From: Polyangium sp. y55x31
GTDB taxonomy: Bacteria; Myxococcota_A; Polyangia; Polyangiales; Polyangiaceae
DNA: 64,000 nt
Assembly (NCBI RefSeq): GCF_029946505.1
Contig: NZ_JARZHG010000001.1
Coordinates: 558,001-622,000, forward strand
Direction: 5' to 3'
A program made the position numbers and the translations under genes. Shown piece after piece: positions 49,729 through 58,177 of this stretch. Positions within the stretch are counted from its first letter, which is position 1. Each line of letters opens with the position of its first letter. Below the pieces are notes generated by a model that was given only the letters and a program-made list of their open reading frames with translations, had not been told where the DNA came from and did not search any database.

Positions 49729-50703
49729 GTGATCCCGAGGCGTCTCGTCTCCTCCCTCGTCCTCGCCGCGACGCTCCTCTGCCAGGGGCTCGCGCACGCG
49801 CAGAGCCCTGCGGACGTCGCCCTCGCGCGCGACCTCTTCCGCGAGGGCGCCAAGCTCGGGCAGGACGGGCGCTGGGCCGAGGCGCGCGAGCGATACATGC
49901 GCTCGCTCGCGCTCAAGCGCGCGCCGCTCACCCTCTACAGCCTCGGCGTCGCGAACCGCGAGATCGGCCGCCTCGTCGACGCGCTCGAGAGCTTCCGCGC
50001 CTTCCTCGTCGAGGCGGATCTGCAAAACGCGGCCAACAAGCCGTACGAACAGCCCGCGCGTGACGCCATCGCCGCCCTCGAAAAACGCGTCGGCCGGCTC
50101 GACATCCGCATCGCCCCCGCGTCGCCGCCTGGGCTCAACGTGCGCGTCGACGGCGCCGACGTCCCGCAGGCGGCGCTCGGCTTGCCGCGCATCGTCGATC
50201 CGGGCGAGCACACCATCGTCGTGCGCGCCCAGGGCTATCGCGAGGCCACGACCAAGGCCAAGGTCGGCGAAGGCGAACAGACCGCGGTCACCGTCACGCT
50301 CGTGCGCATCGGCCCGAAGGGACCCGGCCCTGGCCCCGTGAAACCGCCCGGCGGAGGCATCCCGCCCGTCGTGCCCGAGCGCCCCGTCGTGCCCATCTTC
50401 CTCCTCGCGGGCGGCGCCGTCGCCTTCGCCTCGGGGCTCACCGTCGGATTGATTGGTGTTCAAAAGGCTTCCGACGCCCCCGTGCAAGACGGCCCCGAGG
50501 CCGCGCAGGCGCGCAGGCTCGCGCTCGCGGGTGACATCGTCGGCAGCGTCGGCATCCTCGCCGCGGGCGCTGGGGTCGCGATGCTGCTCCTCGGCAAGCC
50601 GGAGGACCCGCCTGCCGAGTCCTCCGAGCCCTCCGAGTCCTCCGGCGTCTCGGTCCAGCCGTTCGTCACGCCGACCGGGTTCGGCCTCGTCGGCCGTTTC
50701 TGA
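49729..50703 (+). CDS. Secreted TPR/PEGA-domain membrane protein
   Basis: This 324-residue protein has a signal peptide ending 'GLAHAQ', TPR-like helices (about 28-115, 'DLFREGAKLGQDGRWAEARERYMRSL', 'YSLGVANREIGRLVDALESFRAFL') and a PEGA beta-sandwich (about 122-190) with 'GLNVRVDGADVP' and 'PGEHTIVVRAQGYREAT'. A Pro/Gly linker leads to two hydrophobic helices (about 225-290) and a Ser/Glu-rich tail. PEGA proteins are very often encoded beside myxobacterial Ser/Thr kinases and Kelch proteins. The start is GTG at 49729, right after the Kelch stop; a TTG two codons earlier overlaps it. Confidence 0.85.
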   Translation: MIPRRLVSSLVLAATLLCQGLAHAQSPADVALARDLFREGAKLGQDGRWAEARERYMRSLALKRAPLTLYSLGVANREIGRLVDALESFRAFLVEADLQNAANKPYEQPARDAIAALEKRVGRLDIRIAPASPPGLNVRVDGADVPQAALGLPRIVDPGEHTIVVRAQGYREATTKAKVGEGEQTAVTVTLVRIGPKGPGPGPVKPPGGGIPPVVPERPVVPIFLLAGGAVAFASGLTVGLIGVQKASDAPVQDGPEAAQARRLALAGDIVGSVGILAAGAGVAMLLLGKPEDPPAESSEPSESSGVSVQPFVTPTGFGLVGRF

Positions 50704-50732
50704 TCGCGCCGCGTCTGGTAGCATCGCGCTTC

Positions 50733-52766
50733 ATGCGCCTTTCGCGTCTCGCCCTCCTCCTCGCCACGGGCCTCGCTTCCTGCGCCTCGCCCGAGCCGCC
50801 GAAGCCCGTCCCGGTCCCCCCGGCCGCCCTCGTCCCTCCCACGTTCGAGCCGCCGCCTGCGGCGCCCGAGGCTCCCGTCGAGGCTCTTCCTTCGTCGGGC
50901 ATCACGCTCGAACAACTCCTCGACGTGCACCGCTCGACCGGCGCGCGCGCGCTCGGCCGCGAAAAATTCCTGTTCCTCTCGGATGCCCCGGGCACGATGC
51001 AGATCTTCGCGGCTTCGCTCGGCGTGTCCCCCACGGCCGAGCCGCAGGCGCCGGTGCAGCTCACCAAGTTCCCGGATCGCGTCTCGGGCCTGCGCATCGC
51101 GCCCGGCGGCGCGGGCGCCGTGTTCCTCAAGGACAAGGGCGGCGACGAGAACGATCAGATCCACTGGCTCGATCTCGCGGCCGGCGACAAGCCCGAGGCC
51201 ACGCAGGCGCTCACGGACGCGCCCAAGGTCAAGCACACGCTCCCCGTCTTCGACGACGCCGGCAAGCGCTTCGCGTTCACCTCGAATGCGCGCAACGGCA
51301 AGGACATGGACCTCTACGTCGAGGCGCTGCCCGCGAAGAAGGACACGTTCGGCAAGAAGCCCGTCGCCGAGCTCTCGGGCAGCCACGCCGTGGCCGATTT
51401 CCGCGGCGATCGCGTGGTCGTCATCGAGGCCCGCTCCGGCTTCGATCAAGACCTCTGGATCGTGGACGCGAAGACCGCGTCGAAAAAACTCCTCACGAAG
51501 CACAAGGGCGACGAGCGCTGGCTCTCGCCGCGCTTCACGCGGGATGGCAAGTCGCTCCTCGTGCTCACCGATCGCGGCCGCGAGTTCCTCGCGCTCGTCG
51601 CGCTCGACGTCGCCACGGGCAAGATCACGCCAATCTTCGAGGTCGACCACGACGTGCAGGACCTCGCCGTCCCCGCGTATGCGAGCGCCAAGGCCGCGGC
51701 GGGGCAGCCCGAGGACACGGTCGCGCTCACGGTCAACGTCGACGGCGTGGAGGAGGTGCACGTCGTCACGCTCGACGCGAAGCGGAAGGTGGTCTCGATG
51801 AAGAAGACCGACCTCGGCGGCGTGGTGAACAGCCTCGACCTCGATCCGGCCGGCGACGCGGCGTTCATCGGCATGGAGCGCCCGAACCTGCCGACCGAGG
51901 TCTTCCGCGTCGACGTCGCGACCGGCGCGGCGACGCGCGCGACGAAGAGCCATCACGCGGGCATCGACACGTCGAAGCTCGTCCCGGCGGAGCTCGTCAC
52001 GATGAAGACCTACGACGGCCGCACGATCTCGTTTTTTTATTACCAGACGCCCCCCAAGGCCGGCGAGAAGCGGCCCGTCGTGATCTCCGTGCACGGCGGC
52101 CCCGAGGGCCAGGCGCAGCCGAATTTCAGCCCGCTCGTGCAATGGCTCGCGCTCGCCGGGTATGCGGTGGCGACGCCGAACGTCCGCGGCTCGACGGGGT
52201 ATGGCAAGTCGTTCGCCCACCTCGACGACAAGGAGAAGCGCGAGGACTCCGTCCGTGATCTCTCCGAGGTCGGCAAATTCATCGCGGCGCGCCCCGACGT
52301 CGATCCCGCGCGGATCGCGCTCCTCGGCGGCAGCTACGGCGGCTACATGGTCCTCGCCGGGCTCACGCTTTACCCCGATCAATGGGCGGCCGGCGTCGAC
52401 ATCGTGGGCATCGCCAATTTCCGCACCTTCCTCGAGCAGACCGCGCCTTATCGCCGGGCCCTGCGCGAGGCCGAATACGGCTCGCTGGCGAAGGACGGCG
52501 CGTTCCTCGACCGCGTGAGCCCCATCCACAAGGTCGACCGCATCAAGGCCCCGCTCATGGTCGTGCACGGCACCCGCGATCCCCGCGTCCCCATCGGCGA
52601 GGCGCGCCAGATCGCCGAGGCCGTGAAGAAGCGCGGCTTGCCCGTCGAGCTCTTGACCTTCGAGGACGAGGGGCACGGCATTGCCAAGCGCAAAAACCGC
52701 CTCGTCGCGTTCCCCGCGATGATCGATTTCCTGGACAAACACGTCAAGGCGAAGGCCAGCCCCTGA
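50733..52766 (+). CDS. S9-family prolyl oligopeptidase-like lipoprotein
   Basis: This 677-residue protein has a lipobox (LASC, about 14-17) and a Pro-rich linker. An N-terminal beta-propeller (about 60-410, 'GLRIAPGGAGAVFLKD', 'LSPRFTRDGKSLLVLTD') is followed by an alpha/beta-hydrolase domain (about 415-677) with 'VISVHGGPEGQ', 'NVRGSTGYGKSF' and nucleophile motif GGSYGGYM. The triad is Ser534, Asp616 ('GTRDPRVP') and His648 ('DEGHGIA'). It cleaves short proline-containing peptides at the cell surface. The 29-base gap from the PEGA gene leaves open whether it belongs to that operon. Confidence 0.92.
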   Translation: MRLSRLALLLATGLASCASPEPPKPVPVPPAALVPPTFEPPPAAPEAPVEALPSSGITLEQLLDVHRSTGARALGREKFLFLSDAPGTMQIFAASLGVSPTAEPQAPVQLTKFPDRVSGLRIAPGGAGAVFLKDKGGDENDQIHWLDLAAGDKPEATQALTDAPKVKHTLPVFDDAGKRFAFTSNARNGKDMDLYVEALPAKKDTFGKKPVAELSGSHAVADFRGDRVVVIEARSGFDQDLWIVDAKTASKKLLTKHKGDERWLSPRFTRDGKSLLVLTDRGREFLALVALDVATGKITPIFEVDHDVQDLAVPAYASAKAAAGQPEDTVALTVNVDGVEEVHVVTLDAKRKVVSMKKTDLGGVVNSLDLDPAGDAAFIGMERPNLPTEVFRVDVATGAATRATKSHHAGIDTSKLVPAELVTMKTYDGRTISFFYYQTPPKAGEKRPVVISVHGGPEGQAQPNFSPLVQWLALAGYAVATPNVRGSTGYGKSFAHLDDKEKREDSVRDLSEVGKFIAARPDVDPARIALLGGSYGGYMVLAGLTLYPDQWAAGVDIVGIANFRTFLEQTAPYRRALREAEYGSLAKDGAFLDRVSPIHKVDRIKAPLMVVHGTRDPRVPIGEARQIAEAVKKRGLPVELLTFEDEGHGIAKRKNRLVAFPAMIDFLDKHVKAKASP

Positions 52767-52778
52767 CGAAATGGAGAA

Positions 52779-52817
52779 ACGCGGCGCCCGCGGCCGAGAA
52801 GGCCACGTGCGCCGCGT
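52779..52817. terminator. Two-tier hairpin between convergent genes
   Basis: Outer arms ACGCGGCGC (52779-52787) and GCGCCGCGT (52809-52817) match over nine pairs, and inside them GGCC-gagaa-GGCC makes a second stem. It begins 12 bases after the S9 peptidase stop and precedes the stop of the opposing membrane-protein gene at 52845. There is no U-run. It is a strong bidirectional terminator candidate. Confidence 0.5.
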
Positions 52818-52844
52818 GTTCATTCCCGCCTCACGACCATCCGC

Positions 52845-53405
52845 TCAGGGCAAGAATCGGGAGATAAAACTCCACTTCGTCGACTGCCCCGACTTCATCG
52901 CGAGCATCGCCGTGATGCCGATGACGCCCGCCGTGCACGCCAGGTTGATCGGGCCCATCACGTCCAGAAAGCGCATGAGGCCCTTCGCCTTCTCGGGCGT
53001 CCGGGCCGACGGCTCGTTCCCCGATTGCACGGGCACGGCGCCTTCCGGGGCCTGCTTGCCGAGCTCCTGACCGCTCAGGATGTTCGCCGCGCCCGTGAGG
53101 ACGGCGGCGCCGAGCAGGATGTCTTTCGCGAGGACGAGCCCGCGCGTCTCCTCGTCGATCGACCGCCCCGAGATCGCCGCGCGGCCGATGAACCAGGTCA
53201 GCGCTGCGATGCCCAGGCTCGCCGCGGTCACCACGTTGTAGCTGTTCCATGCATCGTGGAGGACCTGTCCTCGCTCCTCCTCGGAGTCGATGTCCTGGAC
53301 CGCGCGGTGCAACGCGAGCTTGCCGAACAGCGGGCCACCGAAGCCGGCGGCGAGGCCGAGATCATGCAGCACCCAGGCGGACGTCGAGAGCACGGCCATG
53401 GTCAT
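52845..53405 (-). CDS. Four-helix membrane protein of unknown function
   Basis: This 186-residue protein has four hydrophobic segments (near residues 8-28, 55-75, 88-110 and 147-167), joined by polar loops. The loop after the first span reads 'LALHRAVQDIDSEEERGQVLHDAWNSYNVV', a pattern I have only a general memory of from small bacterial membrane proteins. ATG at 53405 or 53399; the AGGAAGGGAGA just upstream serves either. It is divergent from the next gene by 144 bases. No function can be given. Confidence 0.7.
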   Translation of the reverse strand: MTMAVLSTSAWVLHDLGLAAGFGGPLFGKLALHRAVQDIDSEEERGQVLHDAWNSYNVVTAASLGIAALTWFIGRAAISGRSIDEETRGLVLAKDILLGAAVLTGAANILSGQELGKQAPEGAVPVQSGNEPSARTPEKAKGLMRFLDVMGPINLACTAGVIGITAMLAMKSGQSTKWSFISRFLP

Positions 53406-53549
53406 TCTCCCTTCCTGACGAAAGCATCGGCCCCGGGGGACCGTCTTGCTCACCTTTGCGACCTGTGCACGAGCGATGCCGTGGCCCCTCGCGCCCGCTC
53501 GCGCGCCCATCGTTGAAATCCCTTGCCCGACGCCTGTACAACGAACCTC

Positions 53550-54503
53550 GTGAGCCGGATCGATCCCTCCCAGAAGACGCTCGTCGAGCAGCTCCGGGCC
53601 CTCGCCGGCGTCTCCGCCGACACGAACGAGTTCGTCATCGTCAAGGAAGAGGGCCGGACCATCCACGTCCGCTTCAGCCCGGGATCGACGGACTCGCTCG
53701 ACGTCAAGACGGCCATCTCGGAGCAGGGATCCACGCCGCGCTTCGTGCAGGCGGGGTATCGCAATGGCCGCCGCGAGGGGCCGCTCCTCGTCCCGCGCCC
53801 CATGAACCTCGTGCTCCGCAAGGAGACCGCGGCGAATCGACAGGGCAAGGCGGACGGCGTGGATCACGAGATCCAGACCGGCGATCCCGCCTTCGACGAA
53901 GCGGTCTTCATTGATACGTTGATCAACGATGATCTCGTCCGCGCCGTCCTCGCCTCGCCCGACGCGCGCGCCGCGATCCTCTCGCTCCTCGGCGACAATT
54001 GCTCCTCGATCCGCATCGACGACACGACCGCCGGCGCCATCTCGCTCGACCTCGTCGAGTTCACCCAGCCTGCGCCCGATCAAGAGCGCGGCGCGCGTAT
54101 CGTCGACGCGCTCGCTCGCCTCGCCGCGTCCTTGCCTCCCATCCGGGCGAGCGGCGAGCCCCCGCCGGTCGATACCCAATCCGCGGCGGCCACGACCGGC
54201 TGCGTCGCCTGCTTCGTCGGCCTCATCGTGACCCCCATGGCCATGTACGGCCTCGCGCCGAGCGGCTGCGTCGAATCGGACGGCGAAGGATCGAGCCTCG
54301 TGTGCAGCGCGGGCCCGCAATGTTGCGACCCTCTCTGGACGGGGTTTTTCGCGGGCATCTTTCTGAGCCTGCCGGTTCTCGTTTTCCTCCAGCGAATCGT
54401 GCGCGGGAAGCCGAACTCCTCGACGAGCCGGTTCGTCTTGCAATGCGCCACCCTGGTCGCGTTCGCGGAGCTCGGGATCATCGTCTCGCGCCTATGGCGC
54501 TAG
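53550..54503 (+). CDS. Two-span membrane protein of unknown function
   Basis: This 317-residue protein has a soluble N-terminal domain (about 1-205) with beta/alpha alternation ('EFVIVKEEGRTIHVRFSPGS', 'LVPRPMNLVLRKE') and a helical segment ('DEAVFIDTLINDDLVRAVLASPDARAAILSLL'). Three hydrophobic segments follow from about 215 with a Cys cluster ('GCVACFVG', 'CSAGPQCCDP') between the first two. I do not recognise the family. The start is GTG at 53550; a TTG nine codons earlier is possible. It is followed by the CapA-like gene after 34 bases, on the same strand. Confidence 0.65.
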   Translation: MSRIDPSQKTLVEQLRALAGVSADTNEFVIVKEEGRTIHVRFSPGSTDSLDVKTAISEQGSTPRFVQAGYRNGRREGPLLVPRPMNLVLRKETAANRQGKADGVDHEIQTGDPAFDEAVFIDTLINDDLVRAVLASPDARAAILSLLGDNCSSIRIDDTTAGAISLDLVEFTQPAPDQERGARIVDALARLAASLPPIRASGEPPPVDTQSAAATTGCVACFVGLIVTPMAMYGLAPSGCVESDGEGSSLVCSAGPQCCDPLWTGFFAGIFLSLPVLVFLQRIVRGKPNSSTSRFVLQCATLVAFAELGIIVSRLWR

Positions 54504-54537
54504 GCGCGGCGACGCGCTACCCGGAGGAATCCTCCGC

Positions 54538-55773
54538 ATGGCTCCGCCTCGTGTCGCAGCTCCCCTCGCCCTCGCGCTCGTCGTGGCCGCGTCCGCGTGT
54601 GGGAATGATCGCGAAGGCGCCACGAATCTCGCGCCCGCCCCGGCGCCGTCGGCGACCACGCCCGAGCTTGCGGATGCCGGGGCCGAGGAAACGAGGGACG
54701 CCGCGCCGGATGCGGCGCCGAAAACCCCCGCATTCGTCACCGTCTTCGCCGCGGGGGACGTGAGCTTTGGCCGCCTCGTCGGCCAGATCCTCCTGCGCGA
54801 GCCGGATCGCGCCTTGTTTGCCCCGATGGAACCCCTCCTCCGCGCGGCCGACGTGCGGTTCGTCAACCTGGAGGGGCCCATCAGCGATCAAGGAAACGAG
54901 ACCGTCTCGCCCGAAAACAACCTCGTCTTCAATGGCCCCCCCGCCTCGGCCGACGTCCTCGCGCGGGCCGGGATCGACGTCGTCTCCACGGCGAACAACC
55001 ACGCCTGGGATTATGGCAAATCGGCCATGCTGGAGACCCTCGATCACCTCGACCGTGTCTCCGTCCTCCACGCGGGCACGGGCGCGACCCTCGAAAAGGC
55101 CTTCGAGCCCGCCATCGTCACGCGCCGCGGATTCCGCCTCGCTTTCCTCGCGGTCACCGACGTCTGGAACCAAGGCGTCCTCTCCAAACACCCGGGCCGC
55201 GCCCACGTCGCCTCTGCCGATCGCGAAGCCCTCGTCCGCGCCGTGCGGGCGCTGCGTGAACGCAACGACATCGACGTGATCCTCGTCAGTCATCACGGCG
55301 GCGAGGAGTACCGCGAAGACCCGCTCCCCGGCACGCGCGCCCTCGCCGAGGCCGTGATCGACGCGGGCGCCGATGCTTTCCTCGGCCACCACCCGCACGT
55401 CGTGCAGGGCGTCTCGTTCCACGCCGGAAAGCCCATCGTCTACAGCCTCGGCAACCTGCTCATGCGCATGCACAGCGGCCACCCGTGGACCGAGATGGGC
55501 CTCGCCGTCAAACTCGAGCTCGAAAAGGGCGCCCCTCCCCGCCTCTTCGCGTGTCCGTTCCGCATTCACGGCATCGAGCCGATCCCCCTCGCCCAGGATC
55601 CCCGACGCAAGGCCTACGAATCTCATTTTTTCGGTCGATTCCAGGCCTTGTCGCGCCGCGTCGGAAACACGACCCTCGGCCCCGTCGGCGAGGACGGATG
55701 CGCGCCCGTCGTCCCGCCTTCCGGCGCAGAAAAGCCGAGATCCACGGATTCCATCGCACCGAACTTTCCGTAG
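54538..55773 (+). CDS. CapA-family (PGA capsule-type) metallophosphatase-like lipoprotein
   Basis: This 411-residue protein has a lipoprotein signal (lipobox 'AASAC', about 17-21) and a linker. A PGA_cap domain follows (about 65-340): 'VFAAGDVSFGR', 'VRFVNLEGPISDQG', 'VVSTANNHAWDYG', 'VILVSHHGGEEY', 'FLGHHPHVVQG' and 'IVYSLGNLLM'. The His/Asp/Asn pattern is that of calcineurin-like metal centres. CapA is needed for poly-gamma-glutamate capsule export, but many distant members work on other envelope polymers and their role is undefined. ATG at 54538 with GGAGGA close upstream. It starts a co-directional run with the next two genes. Confidence 0.88.
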   Translation: MAPPRVAAPLALALVVAASACGNDREGATNLAPAPAPSATTPELADAGAEETRDAAPDAAPKTPAFVTVFAAGDVSFGRLVGQILLREPDRALFAPMEPLLRAADVRFVNLEGPISDQGNETVSPENNLVFNGPPASADVLARAGIDVVSTANNHAWDYGKSAMLETLDHLDRVSVLHAGTGATLEKAFEPAIVTRRGFRLAFLAVTDVWNQGVLSKHPGRAHVASADREALVRAVRALRERNDIDVILVSHHGGEEYREDPLPGTRALAEAVIDAGADAFLGHHPHVVQGVSFHAGKPIVYSLGNLLMRMHSGHPWTEMGLAVKLELEKGAPPRLFACPFRIHGIEPIPLAQDPRRKAYESHFFGRFQALSRRVGNTTLGPVGEDGCAPVVPPSGAEKPRSTDSIAPNFP

Positions 55774-55799
55774 TGCCGGCCGGGCATTACCCTTCCTAC

Positions 55800-56921
55800 A
55801 TGTTCACGCGAAAGCTCCTCCTCGGCCTCGGCGCTTCGTGCGTCGCGGTCGCACTCGCATTCGCCGCCGTCGGACCCGAGGGCGCAAAGGACGCCCACGC
55901 CGCCGCGCCGCCCGAGGTCCGTGGACCTCGCGTGGCCGTCCTGGCCACGTTCCCGGGCGCCGAGCACACCTCGCTTTATCTCGTCCAGGCCGGCGGTGGC
56001 GCGGATCCCGCCCCCGTCGCCACGTTCGCCCACCTGCCCGACGCCGCCGTGCGCGCCGCCGTCGTCCCGGGCACGCCGTACGTGCTCGCCACGGCCGATA
56101 CCACGCCCTCGCGCGACGCCTCCTTTAATGCCTCCCTCTTCCGCCTGCGGCCCCACGCGCCGCCCGAGGCGCTCGTCGATCGGGTCGTCCACGCGAGCCG
56201 CCCCCTCGTCACCCCCGCGGGCCGGATTTTCGTCTCCCGCGGCCGCGCCGGCACCGAAATGGAGGGCCGATTGCGCGTCGATCCGCTCACCGTCGACGAG
56301 GTCGACCTCTCGACCGGAAAAACCCGCGCCGTCCACGCCGAGCACGGCCATCTCCTTTTCCTCGCGGGCGCGGCGGGCAAGGAGATCGTCCTTTATCGAG
56401 TCCTCTCCGATCACGCCGACGTCGTCGCCGTCGAGCCCGACACCGGCGCCGTGCGTCCCGTCGTGAAAAACCTCCCGCCCTTCGCCCGCGATTTTTCCAT
56501 CGACGCGAGCGGAAACAAGCTCGTCTTCCAGGGCCGCCACGAGACCGACAGCCACACCTGGGTCGTCGACGAGATCGACCTCGCCTCGGGCCACGCGCGC
56601 CGCCTCTTTTCGAGCCCGAGCATGACCCTCGCGCCGGCCGTCCTCCCGAGCGGCGGCATTCTTTACAATCCCCCGGGCCGCGGCCTCTCCACCCTCGACG
56701 CCGAGGCGCGTGTCGCCGGGCCCCTCGGCCCCGGCGTCGACCTCGTCGCCGCCGCGACCGCCGATTCCCGCTGGATCGCCGCATTGCACACCCAGCCGAG
56801 CACGCTCGGCGTGCCTTTCCTCGTCGACACGAAGACCGGCGTCGCCTCGGTCCTGCCCGCGCCGCGCGGGAGCCGCGTGGCGATTGCAGGGTTTTACCCC
56901 GAGAACGGAGGTGCTCTTTGA
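55800..56921 (+). CDS. Secreted TolB/YncE-like beta-propeller protein
   Basis: This 373-residue protein has a signal peptide (1-34, 'LLLGLGASCVAVALAFAAVG' region) and then repeated four-stranded blades ('RVAVLATFPGAEHTSLYLVQ', 'DEVDLSTGKTRAVHAEHGHLLFL', 'DVVAVEPDTGAVRPVVKNL', 'DEIDLASGHARRLF'). These suggest a six- to seven-bladed propeller of the TolB/YncE kind. There are no catalytic residues. It probably binds a partner in the periplasm or on the surface. The ATG at 55800 gives the signal peptide; the longer frame is noise. Its last four bases overlap the TTG of the SLT gene, so the two are translationally coupled. Confidence 0.78.
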   Translation: MFTRKLLLGLGASCVAVALAFAAVGPEGAKDAHAAAPPEVRGPRVAVLATFPGAEHTSLYLVQAGGGADPAPVATFAHLPDAAVRAAVVPGTPYVLATADTTPSRDASFNASLFRLRPHAPPEALVDRVVHASRPLVTPAGRIFVSRGRAGTEMEGRLRVDPLTVDEVDLSTGKTRAVHAEHGHLLFLAGAAGKEIVLYRVLSDHADVVAVEPDTGAVRPVVKNLPPFARDFSIDASGNKLVFQGRHETDSHTWVVDEIDLASGHARRLFSSPSMTLAPAVLPSGGILYNPPGRGLSTLDAEARVAGPLGPGVDLVAAATADSRWIAALHTQPSTLGVPFLVDTKTGVASVLPAPRGSRVAIAGFYPENGGAL

Positions 56922-58114
56922 GCCCCAAGCGCCCCCTCGCCGCCGCCGCCTCGCTCGCGCTCCTCGCCGCGAGTGGCCGCGCCGCCGCTTATTGCCCTTC
57001 GTATACCGCTTCGAGCCCCGCGAACGATCACGGCTGCGCCATCGAGGCCGTGGCCGGGACGAACCCGACGAACGACGAATGGAACGTCATCTTCGATCTC
57101 GTCTCCCAGGGCCCCGCGGCCTGGGGCGATAACGGCCCCTCCGTCACCGACATCGGCCAGGGCTGCGGCAAACCCGAGCCATACCAATCCGTCCCGGCGC
57201 GGTTTCCTTGTGAATTGCTGAAGGCCCTCACGAAGGTCGAGTCCGGCTGGCGCCAGTTCTGCGTCCCCACCCTGCCCGCGGATCAGGTCGGCGGCGAATC
57301 GAGGACCATCATCTCCTTCGATTGCGGCTACGGCATCGGCCAGGTCACGAGCGGCATGCACGTCGGGGAGAACCCGGATTTCGACCGTGAGCGCGTCGCC
57401 TCGGATCCGTTCTACAATCTCGCCACGAGCACCCGCATCCTCGCGGCGAAATGGAAGGCGACGAACTGCGTCGGCGACAACCAGCCCAAGATCGTCGAGC
57501 ACTGGTACACGGCCACGTGGGCCTACAATGGCTTGGCTTACGTGAACAATCCGAACAACCCGAACTACGACCCGAACCGAGGCGTCTGGAAGCCGTCCGT
57601 GGGCGGCGCCGCGCCGTACCAGGAGAAGGTCTACGGGTTCATGGAATTCAATAGTCAGTGGGAGACGATCGAGCCGGCCTATCCGAACCCCGGCGACATC
57701 GGCGGAGGCACGAGCCCGCCCGATCTGCCCGACCCCGAATGCGCGTCCCCCACCGATTGCGAGAACAAACGCCCGACCCACGTCACCGCATGCACGGGAG
57801 CCGTCGGCGGAAGCGGCGGCGCGGGTGGCAGCGGCGGCGCGGGCGGCGGCGAAAGCGGCGGCGCGGGCGGCACCGGCGGTGCAGGCGGCAGCGGCGGCGT
57901 GAGCGGAAGCGGAAGCGGCGGCGGAAACGCCGGCGGGAGCGGCCCCGGCGGCGGCGCGGGCGCCGCGGACGACGGCAATGGTGCCGTCCACGGCGTCGTC
58001 ACCTGTCAATGCCGCGCGGCGGGCACGAACGAGCGGATTCCCGGGTGGCTCGGCCTCGCCGCGCTCGCTTTCGTGGCGAGCCTCGGCGCGCGCCGCCGCC
58101 GCCGCCGCGTTTGA
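56918..58114 (+). CDS. Lytic transglycosylase-like (SLT) protein with MYXO-CTERM tag
   Basis: This 398-residue protein has a signal peptide (1-24, ending 'AAA'). An SLT-like domain (about 90-250) holds 'LLKALTKVESGW' with candidate catalytic Glu108, 'DCGYGIGQVTSGM' and 'WYTATWAYNGL'. A Gly/Ser/Ala-only linker (about 296-350) leads to a MYXO-CTERM-like end: 'TCQCR' Cys pair, one hydrophobic helix and a terminal Arg run. Such tails are thought to be processed for surface anchoring in myxobacteria. It would cut peptidoglycan, its own or a prey's. The start is TTG at 56918 with GGAGG six bases before, overlapping the propeller stop. Confidence 0.85.
   Translation: MSPKRPLAAAASLALLAASGRAAAYCPSYTASSPANDHGCAIEAVAGTNPTNDEWNVIFDLVSQGPAAWGDNGPSVTDIGQGCGKPEPYQSVPARFPCELLKALTKVESGWRQFCVPTLPADQVGGESRTIISFDCGYGIGQVTSGMHVGENPDFDRERVASDPFYNLATSTRILAAKWKATNCVGDNQPKIVEHWYTATWAYNGLAYVNNPNNPNYDPNRGVWKPSVGGAAPYQEKVYGFMEFNSQWETIEPAYPNPGDIGGGTSPPDLPDPECASPTDCENKRPTHVTACTGAVGGSGGAGGSGGAGGGESGGAGGTGGAGGSGGVSGSGSGGGNAGGSGPGGGAGAADDGNGAVHGVVTCQCRAAGTNERIPGWLGLAALAFVASLGARRRRRRV
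57804..57970 (+). repeat. Low-complexity GGC-rich linker repeats
   Basis: About 55 codons for Gly, Ser and Ala are repeated as GGCGGCGCGGGC-like units inside the SLT gene. The stretch separates the enzyme domain from the sorting tag and is likely to vary in length between strains through slippage. Confidence 0.75.
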
Positions 58115-58127
58115 CCACGGACGATCC

Positions 58128-58152
58128 GGGCCGGGGATCCCTTCCCCGGCCC
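58128..58152. terminator. Perfect 9-bp hairpin between convergent genes
   Basis: GGGCCGGGG (58128-58136) and CCCCGGCCC (58144-58152) pair exactly around a 7-base loop. It lies 13 bases after the SLT gene stop and 25 before the stop codon of the opposing CxxCH lipoprotein gene. No U-run follows. Confidence 0.5.
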
Positions 58153-58177
58153 TCGCGCCGAAGCCTCTCCTACCGCA

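Noticed and set aside
57799-57975. GGC-rich repeats as a CRISPR or satellite-like array
   Set aside because: The units have no regular spacers and the frame continues as a Gly/Ser/Ala linker inside the SLT gene.
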